64,000 nucleotides of DNA from Vibrio metoecus (GTDB lineage Bacteria; Pseudomonadota; Gammaproteobacteria; Enterobacterales; Vibrionaceae): NCBI RefSeq assembly GCF_000696385.1, contig NZ_JJMN01000010.1:16533-80532 (forward strand). Direction: 5' to 3'. The translations under genes and the position numbers were made by a program. This document shows, in pieces, positions 12,214 through 21,852 of the stretch. The first letter of the stretch is position 1. Each line of letters begins with the position of its first letter. The notes below the pieces were generated by a model. It searched no databases, had not been told where the DNA came from, and was given only the letters and a program-made list of their open reading frames with translations.

Positions 12214-12227
12214 TTGATTTGTATCAA
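12214..12227. promoter_or_regulatory. FNR box upstream of cydAB
   Basis: TTGATTTGTATCAA is a perfect match to the FNR consensus TTGAT-N4-ATCAA. It lies about 130 bp before the leftward cydA start, so oxygen-dependent control of the quinol oxidase is likely. The rest of 12086-12420 shows no convincing gene; a 29-codon ORF at 12309 was rejected. Confidence 0.7.
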
Positions 12228-12420
12228 TTTTCAGAAAGCAAACCGAGGGAAAAGGTGTATCTAAAAGCGGAGAAATGATGACAAAACATTACGTGATAAG
12301 GGTAAAAAATGAAGAGACGGATCTCGATCGCGCCACGCTTGAATAGCTGCTTGACCCGAAAAAGCTCACACAAGGCGGGATTGCCCATTAAACCTTAGCC
12401 ATAAACCCCAGCCATAAAAC

Positions 12421-12448
12421 AATTCGCCCCTCATTGGAGGGGCGAATT
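12421..12448 (-). terminator. Terminator of the anion transporter gene
   Basis: Perfect 12-bp stem AATTCGCCCCTC / GAGGGGCGAATT with a 4-base loop. On the minus strand it is followed by GTTTTATGG, just downstream of the transporter stop. Confidence 0.75.
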
Positions 12449-12466
12449 CTATGAAAGAGCGAGGCT

Positions 12467-13858
12467 CTACGCACCAATCCAACCTAGCCATTGCCACCAG
12501 AGATAATCGAGTGGCATCAATACTAATAATGTGATCGCTGCCAATGGCAAGGTAATCTTCAATAGCTTGGCTAAAGGTTCTTGAGAAAGTTGCATAGCCA
12601 CCAACAAAGGAGCAACCTGATAAGGAAAGATGACCGTTGAGAAGCCAATCACTTGGGTCATCAACACCGCGGACAGTGAAAAACCGGTGGCTTGCGCAAA
12701 ATCCGCAGCCATTGGCGTTAATACGGTAGGAACACCAGGCACAGTTGCCACAAGGCCCGTTAAGGTCGCAATCCATGACAAGGCCATAAAACTTTGAAAT
12801 GGAGAATTCGCATCATTTGGCAAAAGCTGGCTCAACCCTTTACCTAGCTCCGACCCTAACCCAGAATTATTGACCAATGTCCCCAAGCCAAGTGCAGCAG
12901 CGACAAAAATCACAGTGGCAAAATCTACCGAACTGTTAAAACTTTTCGCATCTAAAACACCCCATTTCGGTAAGAGTAAAATAATGGCCGTTGCTAAACC
13001 GATCCAAGCTGCGTTGATACCATGTAGGCTATCCGTCACCCAAAATAGCAGAGTGATCCCAAGCAATAATGCTACTTTTCGCTGTTTCGCTACATCATCA
13101 GCACGTTTTTCCTTTACTAGAGGAGCTTGACTATTCAGACGATCAGGAAACATCCACAACACTAGCAGCACGATCAAAATGGATTTGATGAAACCTAAAA
13201 TCGGGAAATGCAACAGCAGATATTCTGTGTAACCAAAGCGGATGCTAAATAACTGCTCACTGGCCCCAGTCAGAATCATATTAGGTATGTTAGAAGGCAA
13301 TACCGCAAAACTTGGCATGTTACAGGACAAGGCTAAAGCGGTTGCAACGCCAATTCGGCCGTTACTGCCTCGATTAAGTCCTACCTGATCGGCTAACGCC
13401 ATACCAATTGGCACTAAAATAACCGCTCTGCCCACGGATGAAGGCATCACGAGCCCAAGCAAAGCAGCGCTGGCAACTAAACCAGCAATTAATTTTGGGT
13501 AGCTGGTCGTCAGAACCGGTGCTATAGACGAGGCGAGACGTTGGCTCAACCCTGAAACGGAAATCGCACTGCCAATCACAAAACCAGAGATGATCAGCCA
13601 TACGGCTGTTGAGCCGAATCCAGAAAAAAGTAGCTGCGGATCGAGCAAATGAAAAATCGTACTGAATGCGAAAAAAATTAGGCCAGCCATAAATGGCGGT
13701 ACAAATCCGGTGATCCACAAGATCAGGGTAAGCAATACCACAGCAGCGCTGTAAGAAAAGTGTGCAGGATAAGTACTCAACGGAAAAATACCCAGCAACA
13801 ATACGGCAGATAACCCAAAATACAATGCGAGTTTTTTAAAGCTGAAATCACCTTGCAT
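12467..13858 (-). CDS. DASS-family (SLC13-like) anion:Na+ symporter
   Basis: 463-residue inner-membrane protein with about 12 hydrophobic segments. It resembles the divalent anion:sodium symporter/CitT group: the SAISVSGLSQRLASSI helix pair, the polar SSVGRAVILVPIG loop and the C-terminal VPGVPTVLTPMAADFAQATG loop sit where the two substrate loops lie. The start is ATG at 13858, preceded by AAGGAG; the frame is open 30 codons further but with no better site. It is divergent from an AraC-type regulator 83 bp away, which probably controls it. The substrate (dicarboxylate, sulfate or other) is not determined. Confidence 0.75.
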   Translation of the reverse strand: MQGDFSFKKLALYFGLSAVLLLGIFPLSTYPAHFSYSAAVVLLTLILWITGFVPPFMAGLIFFAFSTIFHLLDPQLLFSGFGSTAVWLIISGFVIGSAISVSGLSQRLASSIAPVLTTSYPKLIAGLVASAALLGLVMPSSVGRAVILVPIGMALADQVGLNRGSNGRIGVATALALSCNMPSFAVLPSNIPNMILTGASEQLFSIRFGYTEYLLLHFPILGFIKSILIVLLVLWMFPDRLNSQAPLVKEKRADDVAKQRKVALLLGITLLFWVTDSLHGINAAWIGLATAIILLLPKWGVLDAKSFNSSVDFATVIFVAAALGLGTLVNNSGLGSELGKGLSQLLPNDANSPFQSFMALSWIATLTGLVATVPGVPTVLTPMAADFAQATGFSLSAVLMTQVIGFSTVIFPYQVAPLLVAMQLSQEPLAKLLKITLPLAAITLLVLMPLDYLWWQWLGWIGA

Positions 13859-13941
13859 AGTGATCTCCTTATGAATTGGTTGCTTAATGAACATATGCCT
13901 CCTACTATACTCCACCTTGAATGGCGCATTAAGGTAGTGAT

Positions 13942-14787
13942 ATGCCAAAGCCTATCTCCAAAACGACATTATTTACCCCTAGTGATGCCCCATTTATCCT
14001 CGATCCGAGCAAACCTGTGCTTACTCACGCACGAGATATGCAGGCTGAAACTGGCATTGAGCCGCACTCTCATCCACGTTCTCAGTTGCTTTGGGCAGCA
14101 AAAGGGGTGCTACGTGTGCGAAGTGACACTGCGGTTTGGGTGGTTCCGTCCACACATGCGGTTTGGATCCCTAGCGGCCTTCCCCATCAAGTGGTGTGCG
14201 AAACCTTAGCTCACACTCGTAACTTGTATATTGATCCAAGCTTTATCGTTCGTGCACAAGATGAAAAAGTAGTAATGGTGTCCATGAGCTCACTGATGCG
14301 TGAAATCATCCTCCGCCTCACGGAGAATGTTCAACCTTACAGGCCAGAGGCTTTACATCGCCTCGGGCTAGTTGCGATCGATGAGCTAGAAGGGCTAGTC
14401 AGCGTTGATACTCACCTACCCGCAGGTTCAGATCCACGGCTAAGCCGAGTGATCCAGCGTTTAATTCGCGAGCCTCAAGCCAACTTTTCGCTTGCGGAGC
14501 TCGCCGAAATTGGCGGAGCAAGCATCCGCACTATAGAAAGGCTATTCAAATCCGAAACAGGTTTAACTTATCGCCAGTGGCGTCAACGTTTTAGGTTACT
14601 CAACGCCTTAGAAAAGCTACATCAAGGAGGTAGCACAACGGCGGTTGCACATGATTTAGGATATTTGAGTGTGAGCAGTTTCAGTGCAGCATTCAAAGCG
14701 GAATTTGGTAGAACTCCGCAAGAATATGCGAGTCATAGAACTCTTAACAATGGCGGTTTTTCTGCCTGTTCTAAAGCTCCTCTCTGA
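13942..14787 (+). CDS. AraC-family transcriptional regulator with cupin domain
   Basis: 281 residues. The N-terminal half is a cupin-like sensor (HSHPRSQLLWAAKG, then WIPSGLPHQV, about residues 30-100). The C-terminal half (about 165-265) holds the two AraC helix-turn-helix motifs, with SLAELAEIGGASIRTIERLF in the first and AVAHDLGYLSVSSFSAAFK in the second. The layout resembles NimR/YdfH-like regulators of neighbouring transporters. It lies divergent to the DASS transporter, so local control of that gene is the simplest inference. The effector is unknown. Confidence 0.85.
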   Translation: MPKPISKTTLFTPSDAPFILDPSKPVLTHARDMQAETGIEPHSHPRSQLLWAAKGVLRVRSDTAVWVVPSTHAVWIPSGLPHQVVCETLAHTRNLYIDPSFIVRAQDEKVVMVSMSSLMREIILRLTENVQPYRPEALHRLGLVAIDELEGLVSVDTHLPAGSDPRLSRVIQRLIREPQANFSLAELAEIGGASIRTIERLFKSETGLTYRQWRQRFRLLNALEKLHQGGSTTAVAHDLGYLSVSSFSAAFKAEFGRTPQEYASHRTLNNGGFSACSKAPL

Positions 14788-14860
14788 CGATGTATTCTTG
14801 GAGTACTGCGACAAAAGCGAGCGAGTAAGAAAGCCACGTGATGAATCGAGTTCAATCTCA

Positions 14861-15211
14861 TTAAGCAAACTTGCTACGAAATACAAAATACACCGCACCA
14901 ATTAAGCACAATCCAGCCCACAAATAATCGAGCTTTAATGGTTCACGCAGATAAAAGACTGAGAAAGGCACAAACACCATTAAGGTGATCACTTCTTGCA
15001 AAATTTTAAGTTGCCCAACATTCAGCGCGGTATAGCCAATTCGATTGGCGGGTACTTGCAGTAAGTATTCAAACAGCGCAATGCCCCAGCTCACCAACGC
15101 CGCAATAATCCAAGGTTTGTTATTCAGCTCTTTAAGATGCGCGTACCAAGCAAAAGTCATAAACACATTGCTGCAAATCAGCAGACCGACACTGACCACA
15201 ATCGGATTCAT
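14861..15211 (-). CDS. DUF486 / DMT-superfamily small membrane protein
   Basis: 116-residue protein with four predicted membrane helices: an N-terminal helix in VVSVGLLICSNVFMTFAWYA, the motif WGIALFEYLLQVPANRIGY, LKILQEVITLMVFVPFSVFYL, and a C-terminal helix ending FRSKFA. This matches the DUF486 branch of the drug/metabolite transporter superfamily, whose function is not established. The start at 15211 was chosen because AGAGGACAG lies upstream; the frame is open 11 codons further. Confidence 0.8.
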   Translation of the reverse strand: MNPIVVSVGLLICSNVFMTFAWYAHLKELNNKPWIIAALVSWGIALFEYLLQVPANRIGYTALNVGQLKILQEVITLMVFVPFSVFYLREPLKLDYLWAGLCLIGAVYFVFRSKFA

Positions 15212-15288
15212 TTTTACTCTGTCCTCTTTGGATAACCGTCCCAAACTACGGCGCCGCTAGTCTATAGGAGCGCCATGCCGTTTGCATC

Positions 15289-15748
15289 TTACCTTTGCGG
15301 CACTTTACTGCGGATAATCCGATACATATAAAGCACAATAACTAGGTTAATCAGTAGAGCCGCCATACTGAATACACCAGGATGGGTAAACAACTCATAC
15401 ACTTCAAATGGCAGATAGATTGCTCCGCTGAGCAGTGCAAACCACTCCGTCCACAATAAGTTGTGCCAAAGACCATAAGCTTCAATCAAACGGATCGCAC
15501 CATACACTAGCGCGCCTGCGGCCACCCAGTTCAAATTGAAATGGGTGAGAATCCCCGCTTGATGCAGTAATTTCTCTGGCCAATAACTGGCAGGATTAAG
15601 GTGCAAGTGCTGTAACAGATCTAGCAACAACTGCTGTAGGCTAGCGCCGGCAACATGGTGCAGCCCTAACCCCAACAGTAGCGACACAATCCCTTTGGTC
15701 CGACTCTAAAATCGCGACCGCTTTTAAGCCTTGGTGTGTATTCGACAT
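15289..15748 (-). pseudogene. DUF2127 membrane protein, frameshifted
   Basis: The protein starts MSNTHQGLKAVAILES at 15748 and then leaves frame. The remainder (IVSLLLGLGLHHVAG onwards to KVPQR) is open in another frame to 15289. Removing one base of the CC pair at 15700-15701 joins them as ILESTKGIVSLLLG, so this is a +1 insertion. The corrected protein has about 152 residues with four membrane helices and the GAIYLPFEVYEL segment typical of DUF2127. Function is unknown. As sequenced it is not translatable from its native start. Confidence 0.75.
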
Positions 15749-15777
15749 GCTTATTTCACCATGATTCTTGCGCTCGA

Positions 15778-16095
15778 TTACTTCGCTAGTTGATAAGTAA
15801 TGACATAAAGCTCATCGATATTGGGGTAAATCTCTTGGATTAACGCCTTGAGTTTGGGTAATTCTATCGCTTCTTGCTCAGCGTGAAACTCGTTGATCTC
15901 ATCAAACTTGAGCGGTTCAACCGCCAGAATATCTATCTCACACACTTTACGCTGGGTTTCTAAAGTGAACACTTCAACGCGAGTGCCGGGTACGTAATGG
16001 CTCTCCGATTTATCACGGATGGTGATGGTCTTCTGGCCAGAGGCCACCAAGGGGGTCAAAAATTCAAAAAAGGTAATTTGAGTTGGGACGGACAT
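15778..16095 (-). CDS. yqfB: ASCH-domain N4-acetylcytidine amidohydrolase
   Basis: 105-residue ASCH-domain protein of the YqfB type, which hydrolyses N4-acetylcytidine and related nucleosides. The ASCH signature FLTPLVASGQKTITIRDKSE contains the Lys and Thr used in catalysis in E. coli YqfB, and the length matches. The start at 16095 has a GAGG motif upstream. The adjacent DUF2127 gene lies 29 bp downstream on the same strand. Confidence 0.85.
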   Translation of the reverse strand: MSVPTQITFFEFLTPLVASGQKTITIRDKSESHYVPGTRVEVFTLETQRKVCEIDILAVEPLKFDEINEFHAEQEAIELPKLKALIQEIYPNIDELYVITYQLAK

Positions 16096-16250
16096 ATTAA
16101 GAGCCTCGATAAATCGCGTATCAGGGGTGCTTTATGAAGCATTCCCCTAATGAGGTCAAGGGATTATCGAGGCTGTGTGTGTGATGAATCAGCGAATCGC
16201 GCGTGGCGCTCAATCATCCACATCGACTTCTTAGATACACCGAATTGCTT

Positions 16251-17078
16251 TTACTTAAAACGCCGATAAAGCCAGATCCACTGCTCGGGATGAGCGGTGA
16301 TCGCTTGCTGCATCATGTCGGCTAACTGCTGCGCATCCTGCGCAATGTTGCGACCTAAATCATCGGTTTGGTGCAAGGCAAAGCGCGAGAAATGCAGTCT
16401 CTGCGTCACTCCCCTCACTGAGCGCATAATAGAAAATAGAGTCGGGCATGCGAGTTTATACGCAAGGAAAAAAGGCGTTGCCGACAATTGTGTGGCTTGC
16501 CCAAACCAACGAACAGGCACACCTTCAGTGCGCATATCCATATGTAACACTACCCATTCACCTTGTTTGATCCGCTGTGCTAACTCCAACATCAAGTTTT
16601 GCTTGCGTAGCAGATAGGGAACTCCGGCTAATTTCGCAGCTTGGGAGATCATGGCATTTTCATCCGGACGATCGCCTGATCTGCCCGCCCCAAAAATGGT
16701 GACGGCTTTTTTACCCTTGTTCGGTTAAGCCCACCAAGTCACCCCATCATAAACGCCCATATGTGGACAAACGATAATACCGCCACCTTGGTTATCTAGG
16801 ATCTCTTGAACCAAGTCAGGCTGTTCAACTTGATATTGGTAACGCTTAAGATGGCAAAACCCGAGTAAATTCTTCAATGATAAGCGAGTAGATTGCTCAA
16901 CAATGGCCTGCTTTTTTACGTCACTCAAATCAGGTAACGCGTAATTAAGTTGCGTTAAAGCCGCTGCCATTTTTTTCCGACTTATCGGCTTAGCCACGAG
17001 GCGGCATAAACCATTTTTTATCGACAGTGGTAAATAAAATAAGCCTGAGGTTAACGCTTTTAACCAAAAAATACGCAC
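16251..17078 (-). pseudogene. almG: AlmG-type lipid A glycyltransferase, interrupted by in-frame stop
   Basis: AlmG is an LpxL/LpxM-like acyltransferase-fold enzyme that moves glycine from the carrier AlmF to lipid A. The frame starts with GTG at 17078 (AGGGG upstream) and encodes the N-terminal 117 residues, including the HMGVYDG box (HxxxxD-like). It meets TAA at 16725-16727 and then stays open in the same frame to 16251 (275 codons in all). Removing one base from CCC at 16730, TT at 16725 and CCC at 16714 would give WWLTEQGKKAV; a single TTA-to-TAA change would also explain the stop. Either way the enzyme is truncated as sequenced. Confidence 0.82.
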
Positions 17079-17079
17079 G

Positions 17080-17316
17080 TTATTCCCCTACTTCGCTCAC
17101 TAACCAATCAATGACTTCATTGACTGACGATTCCATGGTTAATGGCATATCAAATAGATTAATTTGTGCCGAAAACTGGCTTTCTACTTTGGCAACAATA
17201 TCGATGAAAGAGAAGGAATCAAACTCATCGAAAAATTTATTGGTGAGTATCGATGAAATACCCTCAATACTGGTTTGTAATCGCTCAATAAGAATATTTT
17301 CAATGGCTTGTTTCAT
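17080..17316 (-). CDS. almF: AlmF glycyl carrier protein
   Basis: 78-residue acyl-carrier-like protein. S34 in FDSFSFIDIV is the expected phosphopantetheine attachment site, corresponding to the DSL motif of carrier proteins. In V. cholerae AlmE charges AlmF with glycine and AlmG transfers it to lipid A. The gene overlaps the restored 3' end of almE by about 17 bp and ends 1 bp before almG, so the three form one operon. Unlike its neighbours it is intact. Confidence 0.88.
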   Translation of the reverse strand: MKQAIENILIERLQTSIEGISSILTNKFFDEFDSFSFIDIVAKVESQFSAQINLFDMPLTMESSVNEVIDWLVSEVGE

Positions 17317-18973
17317 ATATCTGACTCGCTAATTGTTGTTGTAAAGCTTTAATATCGGTTTTGCCATTGGCATTTCTTGGTAATTGTTCAATGGCATACC
17401 AACGCTTAGGCACAAAAGTCGGATTTAATTTGTTGTCTTGTCATTGGCTCAACCACAGATCTGGTTGCCATTGGGTATGGGTATCCACAAACGCCACCGT
17501 ACCGCTGGCATAGCCCGACTCACTTAAAGGCCAAGGCACTATCGCCACGCTGTGCGCTTGAGTCACGCGGCGGACAACGGTTTCAATCTCTTCTAATTCC
17601 ACCCGTTGTCCGGCAATTTTCACTTGGTGATCGCGGCGCCCAAGATGAATCAGCACGCCATTTGATTTAGTGACAATGTCACCTGAACGATACCAAACAC
17701 GCCCTTCGTGCTGGAAAAAGGCACTTTGCGTATTCAGCGGATCATTCAGATAACCCTTCACTAACTGTTTGCCCGACAGAAGTAATTCTCCGCGATATCC
17801 CTCGGGTGCAGATTCAAAGCGCATCAACTCACCTTGTTCGTTGATGATGGCTAAAAACTCCTCTTCAAAAGCACGGCCAATCGGCACCGATGCCATACCT
17901 GAATGGGCGACAAATCGATGATAGGTAATGGCAATCGTGCATTCTGTTGGACCATACAGATTGATCACCGGCTGCTGGGTGGCCTGTTGCCATTGTTCGG
18001 CTAAATCATGCAGCAAGGCTTGTCCGCAGAAAAAACTCAGTCGCAGAGAAGGTAAACTGTGTGGCGTTAAGGTTTGTCTTTGTAGGGCCAACTCAATAAC
18101 AGTAGGCACAGAAAGCCATACCGTTAATTGATGGTGACGAATAAATTCCGCTGGACTTAATTTCGCTAATTCAGGCACAACATATAAACAAGCACCAGAG
18201 ATCAAACTGTAAAAAATATCATGTACCGAAAGATCAAAAGTCAAATCAGAATATTGTCCCACTCGATCTTGCGCATTGAGTGGAAATAGTTTGTCAATTT
18301 GGCTGATATAGCTATGCAAATTACTGTAACTGACCGCAATACGTTTGGGCTTACCAGTCGAACCTGAGGTTTGCATGATATAAGCGTACTCATGTTCATT
18401 ATCTAAATGGTATTTCGCTACCAGTAATTCCACATCTTGTTCGGTTATTTGCACTGTGTGAAAAGTGTGCTGAGGATATTGCTGACGTAAGGGTTCCATA
18501 TCCACATCAGGCAGCGCATAAATGTGTAATCGGTCAATGCAAGTCTCAAGTAGGGAGGACAAACGACTCAATTGCTGCGCGTCTACCACGATGGAATCAC
18601 ATTGTGTCGCGATCAGCGTCTCTTGGATCTGTTCTGTTGTTGCTCGCGCATTGAGCGGAATATAAGTCATACCGCCCAAATAGCTCGCCCAAATCGCAGA
18701 ATAAGCCGCGAGATCGCGCACCGAAAGGATCGCAACTCGCTGCACGCCCTGTAAATTCCAATAGTCACTCAATGAGAGTGCCATATCGGCCATCTCTTGA
18801 TAGGTGTAGGTTTTCTGTTTAATCCATAATGCAGGGGCATGTCGGTTAGCCTGAATGGCCGCCAAAATAGAGTGTCTTGTCTCGCAGTACATCGCCATTT
18901 TATTGATAAATTGGTTATGCACGACACCATAACCCTCTCTCTGTAACAAATCTGTCGCAGAATTGTATGGCAT
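17300..18973 (-). pseudogene. almE: AlmE glycine-activating adenylation enzyme, premature stop
   Basis: AlmE adenylates glycine and loads it on AlmF. Adenylation-domain motifs are visible: TSGSTGKPK (A3), NLYGPTE (A5), YRSGD (A7) and GRRDHQVKIAGQRVELEEIE (A8). A TGA at 17441-17443 ends the product at 510 residues. The same frame continues 46 codons to a TGA at 17300-17302 and contains RNANGKTDIKAL, the A10 motif whose lysine (position 538 of a 557-residue protein) is catalytic. The truncated form lacks it and should be inactive. A single base substitution (for example CGA or TGG to TGA) explains it. The start codon is uncertain; ATG at 18973 is the first. Confidence 0.85.
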
Positions 18974-19102
18974 TGTCAGCTACCGCGATCGAATAGGCAT
19001 AGGATCGCCCAAGCGGAAAAGAATCACTCGATACTCGGTTATTAGAAAGGATTAGCCCTGTTTATATCTCTGCCTATTCCTCCAAGATTGAAGATGATAA
19101 AA

Positions 19103-19125
19103 GTAGCCATCGATATGACGGCTAC
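19103..19125 (-). terminator. sodC terminator
   Basis: On the minus strand GTAGCC and GGCTAC form a 6-bp stem followed by TTTTATC, 12 bp after the sodC stop. It is a modest hairpin. Confidence 0.5.
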
Positions 19126-19136
19126 CTCTTGCATTC

Positions 19137-19652
19137 TTATTGCCCAATCACGCCACAGACAATGCGTGCACCACCACCGCCGAGCATCATCGGATGATCG
19201 GAATGGTTATCGCCCCCGGCATGAATCATCAAGGCCTTGCCTTTCACCTCATTCAGCGTGAAGCGTGGCGCCAATACCGGTTGATTAGCAACGCCATGCG
19301 CATCTACATACAGCGCAGGCAAATCACCCAAGTGGTTATCATTGGTCCACGGATAGCCGTGTTGACCTGTATTTTTCGGATCATAGTGACCACCAGCGGC
19401 TCCGCCTAACACGGTTTTGCCATCTTTGGTCGAGGCTTCACATGAACCATTCGCATGGACATGAAACCCATGAACACCGGCGGGCAATCCCGTTAATTGC
19501 GGGGTAAATACCGTACCATAATCACTGGAGGTTAACGTGACATTTCCCAAGGATTGCCCAGTGCTTAAATCCGTCATCGGTACCGTCATCGTCTGCGCCA
19601 AAGCCGGAGTAGCCAACAGTGCAGCAACAGCAAACAATGTGTATTTTTTCAT
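19137..19652 (-). CDS. sodC: Periplasmic Cu/Zn superoxide dismutase
   Basis: 171-residue precursor with signal peptide [19 protein letters not shown]. Copper and zinc ligands are visible in [23 protein letters not shown] and GDNHSDHP, and the cysteine pair of the family in GSCEA and RIVCGV. It converts superoxide to peroxide and oxygen in the periplasm. The start at 19652 follows AAGGAAAG. It is the last gene of a probable katB - ankyrin - sodC operon in which all three products carry export signals, so the peroxide it makes can be removed by the exported catalase. Confidence 0.95.
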   Translation of the reverse strand: MKKYTLFAVAALLATPALAQTMTVPMTDLSTGQSLGNVTLTSSDYGTVFTPQLTGLPAGVHGFHVHANGSCEASTKDGKTVLGGAAGGHYDPKNTGQHGYPWTNDNHLGDLPALYVDAHGVANQPVLAPRFTLNEVKGKALMIHAGGDNHSDHPMMLGGGGARIVCGVIGQ

Positions 19653-19662
19653 TTTTCTTTCC

Positions 19663-20214
19663 TTATTGTTGAGTAACAACCGCACCTTTCGACGGATTTT
19701 CATAAGCCACCGCGTCTGAGGGTTGTATTCGCGCTGCAACTTTTTCTTGATGCAGCATTTTTAACGTTTCAGATTGACCGTATAACTCAGCAAATTCTTG
19801 CACTGAAAGCCCTGATTTATTGCGAATATCTTCCGCACACTCGGCTTGATATAAGGTTCGTGCAATTTGTATCTCTCTTTTGATTAATGCTCCCATCAGT
19901 GCGGTGTTGCCGCGTTTATCTTGTAAACAAGCGTTCGCACCAGAATGAAGTAAAAGTTCAACTGTTTGAGCATTCCCTTGATAAGCAGCAACCATCAATG
20001 CGGTATAACTCTCAGGATTGCGTTGGTTGATGGGAAAACCTGCCGCAAGAAATTCTTCCACTACCTCGTTGTTACCGGTTCTTGCCGCCGCAAAGAAAAG
20101 GGTAATCAGTGACTGATATTCCTCTTGAGTATTGATTGATGGCTCAGTGGCATGCAGCAATCCGTAAGGTGCTATCAATAAGCTCACTAAAACCCACTGT
20201 CGAAGCCACATCAT
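19663..20214 (-). CDS. Exported ankyrin-repeat protein of AnkB type
   Basis: 183 residues with an N-terminal signal sequence ([20 protein letters not shown]) and three to four ankyrin repeats between about 35 and 150, e.g. [20 protein letters not shown] and [20 protein letters not shown]. It lies between katB and sodC, 10 bp before sodC. A periplasmic ankyrin protein, AnkB, is required for KatB activity in Pseudomonas, so a support role for the neighbouring catalase is a reasonable inference. Nothing in the sequence suggests an enzyme. Confidence 0.85.
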   Translation of the reverse strand: MMWLRQWVLVSLLIAPYGLLHATEPSINTQEEYQSLITLFFAAARTGNNEVVEEFLAAGFPINQRNPESYTALMVAAYQGNAQTVELLLHSGANACLQDKRGNTALMGALIKREIQIARTLYQAECAEDIRNKSGLSVQEFAELYGQSETLKMLHQEKVAARIQPSDAVAYENPSKGAVVTQQ

Positions 20215-20334
20215 TCGTTTCCTGTTGAATTAAGAAGGGTTAATGGAGAATGCCCCACAAGAGCCCTGTTTTTCGGGCAGAAAAGAGCAGAATTATCTCT
20301 TGTGGAGCAAATGAGGTGCCCTGATTCAGAAACG

Positions 20335-21852
20335 TTAAATCTGGCTTTGAGCTTTTTTCATCACACGTTGCAGATCGGTGTTCGTCGCTTTCGCTAAGCG
20401 AGTGCCATAATCTTTATCCGCTCGATAGAAATGGCTCACCATCGTGATCTTTATGTCCACATCTTTCACTTTGTTGAGATCACCCGCCAAGTTCATGATC
20501 AGATCTTGCTTATCTTGCTCACTTAAGCTGCGATAAAGCACGCCCGCTTGATAAAAGTTACGCGGATTGCTGATCGCTTTTTGCTGCACGGTTCCTGTAA
20601 GTTGGGTTTGAACTGCTTTAAATTCAGGAGCTTCCTTCAACTCAAGTTTGCGACTTGGTTCGTAGTTGATGTCTGATTGAGTTTGCGCACTATTGCTAGA
20701 ACCTTCTTGATTGTGGTTATTCACCTCAGCCAAAGGACGGTTAATCGGCAGTTGCGATAAATTGGTGCCAACGCGGTATAACTGCGTGTCGGCATAAGCA
20801 AACAAACGCCCTTGCAACAAACGATCTTCCGATGGTTCTATTCCCGGGATCAGGTTAGATGGTGCGAAAGCCGACTGCTCCGTTTCTAAAAAGAAATTAT
20901 CCGGCACTTTATTCAACGTCATCGTGCCCACTTTCTTCTCGGGAATATCCAACCACACTTTCGTGGCATCGAGTCCATTGTAATCCAGCTTGCTTAGCTG
21001 CTCGGGTGAAAGCACTTTCACGTAGAGATCCCACTTCGGATGATTGCCAGCATCGATTTGCGTGTAGAGATCATTGGTCAAGTGATTGAAATCCTCACCC
21101 TGCACTTTGATCACATCATTGGGACGCAAATTCTGAATGCCTTGCTGGCTCTTCCAATGGAATTTCACATAGTTCACTTCACCTTTCTTATTAATCCATT
21201 TATAGGCATGTACTCCAAAACCATCCATTGTTCGGTAACTCGCAGGCGTACCTAAGTTGGTGTACACCCATGTCAACATATGGGTTGATCCTGGTTCATG
21301 ACTGAAAAAGTCAAAATAACGATTTGGATCTTGAATATTAGTGACTGGTGAGGGTTTTAATGAATGCACCATGTCTGGAAACTTGATCGAATCACGAATA
21401 AAAAATACAGGCAGATTGTTTCCAACCAAGTCCCAATTTCCTTGTTCAGTATAAAATTTGGTCGCAAAACCACGTGGATCGCGCAGCGTTTCTGGCGAAC
21501 CTTTTGAATGAATAACGGTAGAAAAACGTACAAATACCGGCGTTACTTTCCCTTTATTGGCAAAAGGTGCAGCCGCAGTCAGATCACTAAAATCACCGGA
21601 TGCGACAAATTCACCGTGTGCGCCTGTTCCTCTGGCGTGCACCACACGCTCAGGAATACGTTCTCTCGCAAAACGCTGCAATTTTTGGATCAGATGAACG
21701 TCTTGCAGTAACACACTGCCATTTTCACCTGCGGTAATAGAATTTTGGTTATCGCCAACTGGCGCACCATTGTCTCTTGTTAGAGTTTGTGCCTGTACGG
21801 ATACCGTCACTAACCCCATTGAAATAATTAAAAAGCTTTTTGACATTTGCAT
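20335..21852 (-). CDS. katB: Exported monofunctional heme catalase KatB
   Basis: 505-residue small-subunit catalase. The start at 21852 (GGAG upstream) gives signal peptide MQMSKSFLIISMGLVTVSVQA, so it should act in the periplasm. The catalytic histidine lies in RVVHARGTGAHGEF, the asparagine in WDLVGNNLPVFF, and the proximal tyrosine in RLFAYADTQLYRVG. Its neighbours are the ankyrin protein and sodC. The upstream 450-bp region faces a DUF417 gene that also has a stress connection in other bacteria. Confidence 0.95.
   Translation of the reverse strand: MQMSKSFLIISMGLVTVSVQAQTLTRDNGAPVGDNQNSITAGENGSVLLQDVHLIQKLQRFARERIPERVVHARGTGAHGEFVASGDFSDLTAAAPFANKGKVTPVFVRFSTVIHSKGSPETLRDPRGFATKFYTEQGNWDLVGNNLPVFFIRDSIKFPDMVHSLKPSPVTNIQDPNRYFDFFSHEPGSTHMLTWVYTNLGTPASYRTMDGFGVHAYKWINKKGEVNYVKFHWKSQQGIQNLRPNDVIKVQGEDFNHLTNDLYTQIDAGNHPKWDLYVKVLSPEQLSKLDYNGLDATKVWLDIPEKKVGTMTLNKVPDNFFLETEQSAFAPSNLIPGIEPSEDRLLQGRLFAYADTQLYRVGTNLSQLPINRPLAEVNNHNQEGSSNSAQTQSDINYEPSRKLELKEAPEFKAVQTQLTGTVQQKAISNPRNFYQAGVLYRSLSEQDKQDLIMNLAGDLNKVKDVDIKITMVSHFYRADKDYGTRLAKATNTDLQRVMKKAQSQI

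Noticed and set aside
12309..12398. 29-codon ORF (MKRRISIAPRLN...)
   Set aside because: Weak ribosome binding site, odd composition, and it lies between two leftward genes with no promoter or homology evidence.
16251..16652. Independent 133-residue acyltransferase-like gene
   Set aside because: It is the in-frame 3' part of almG after the stop at 16725.
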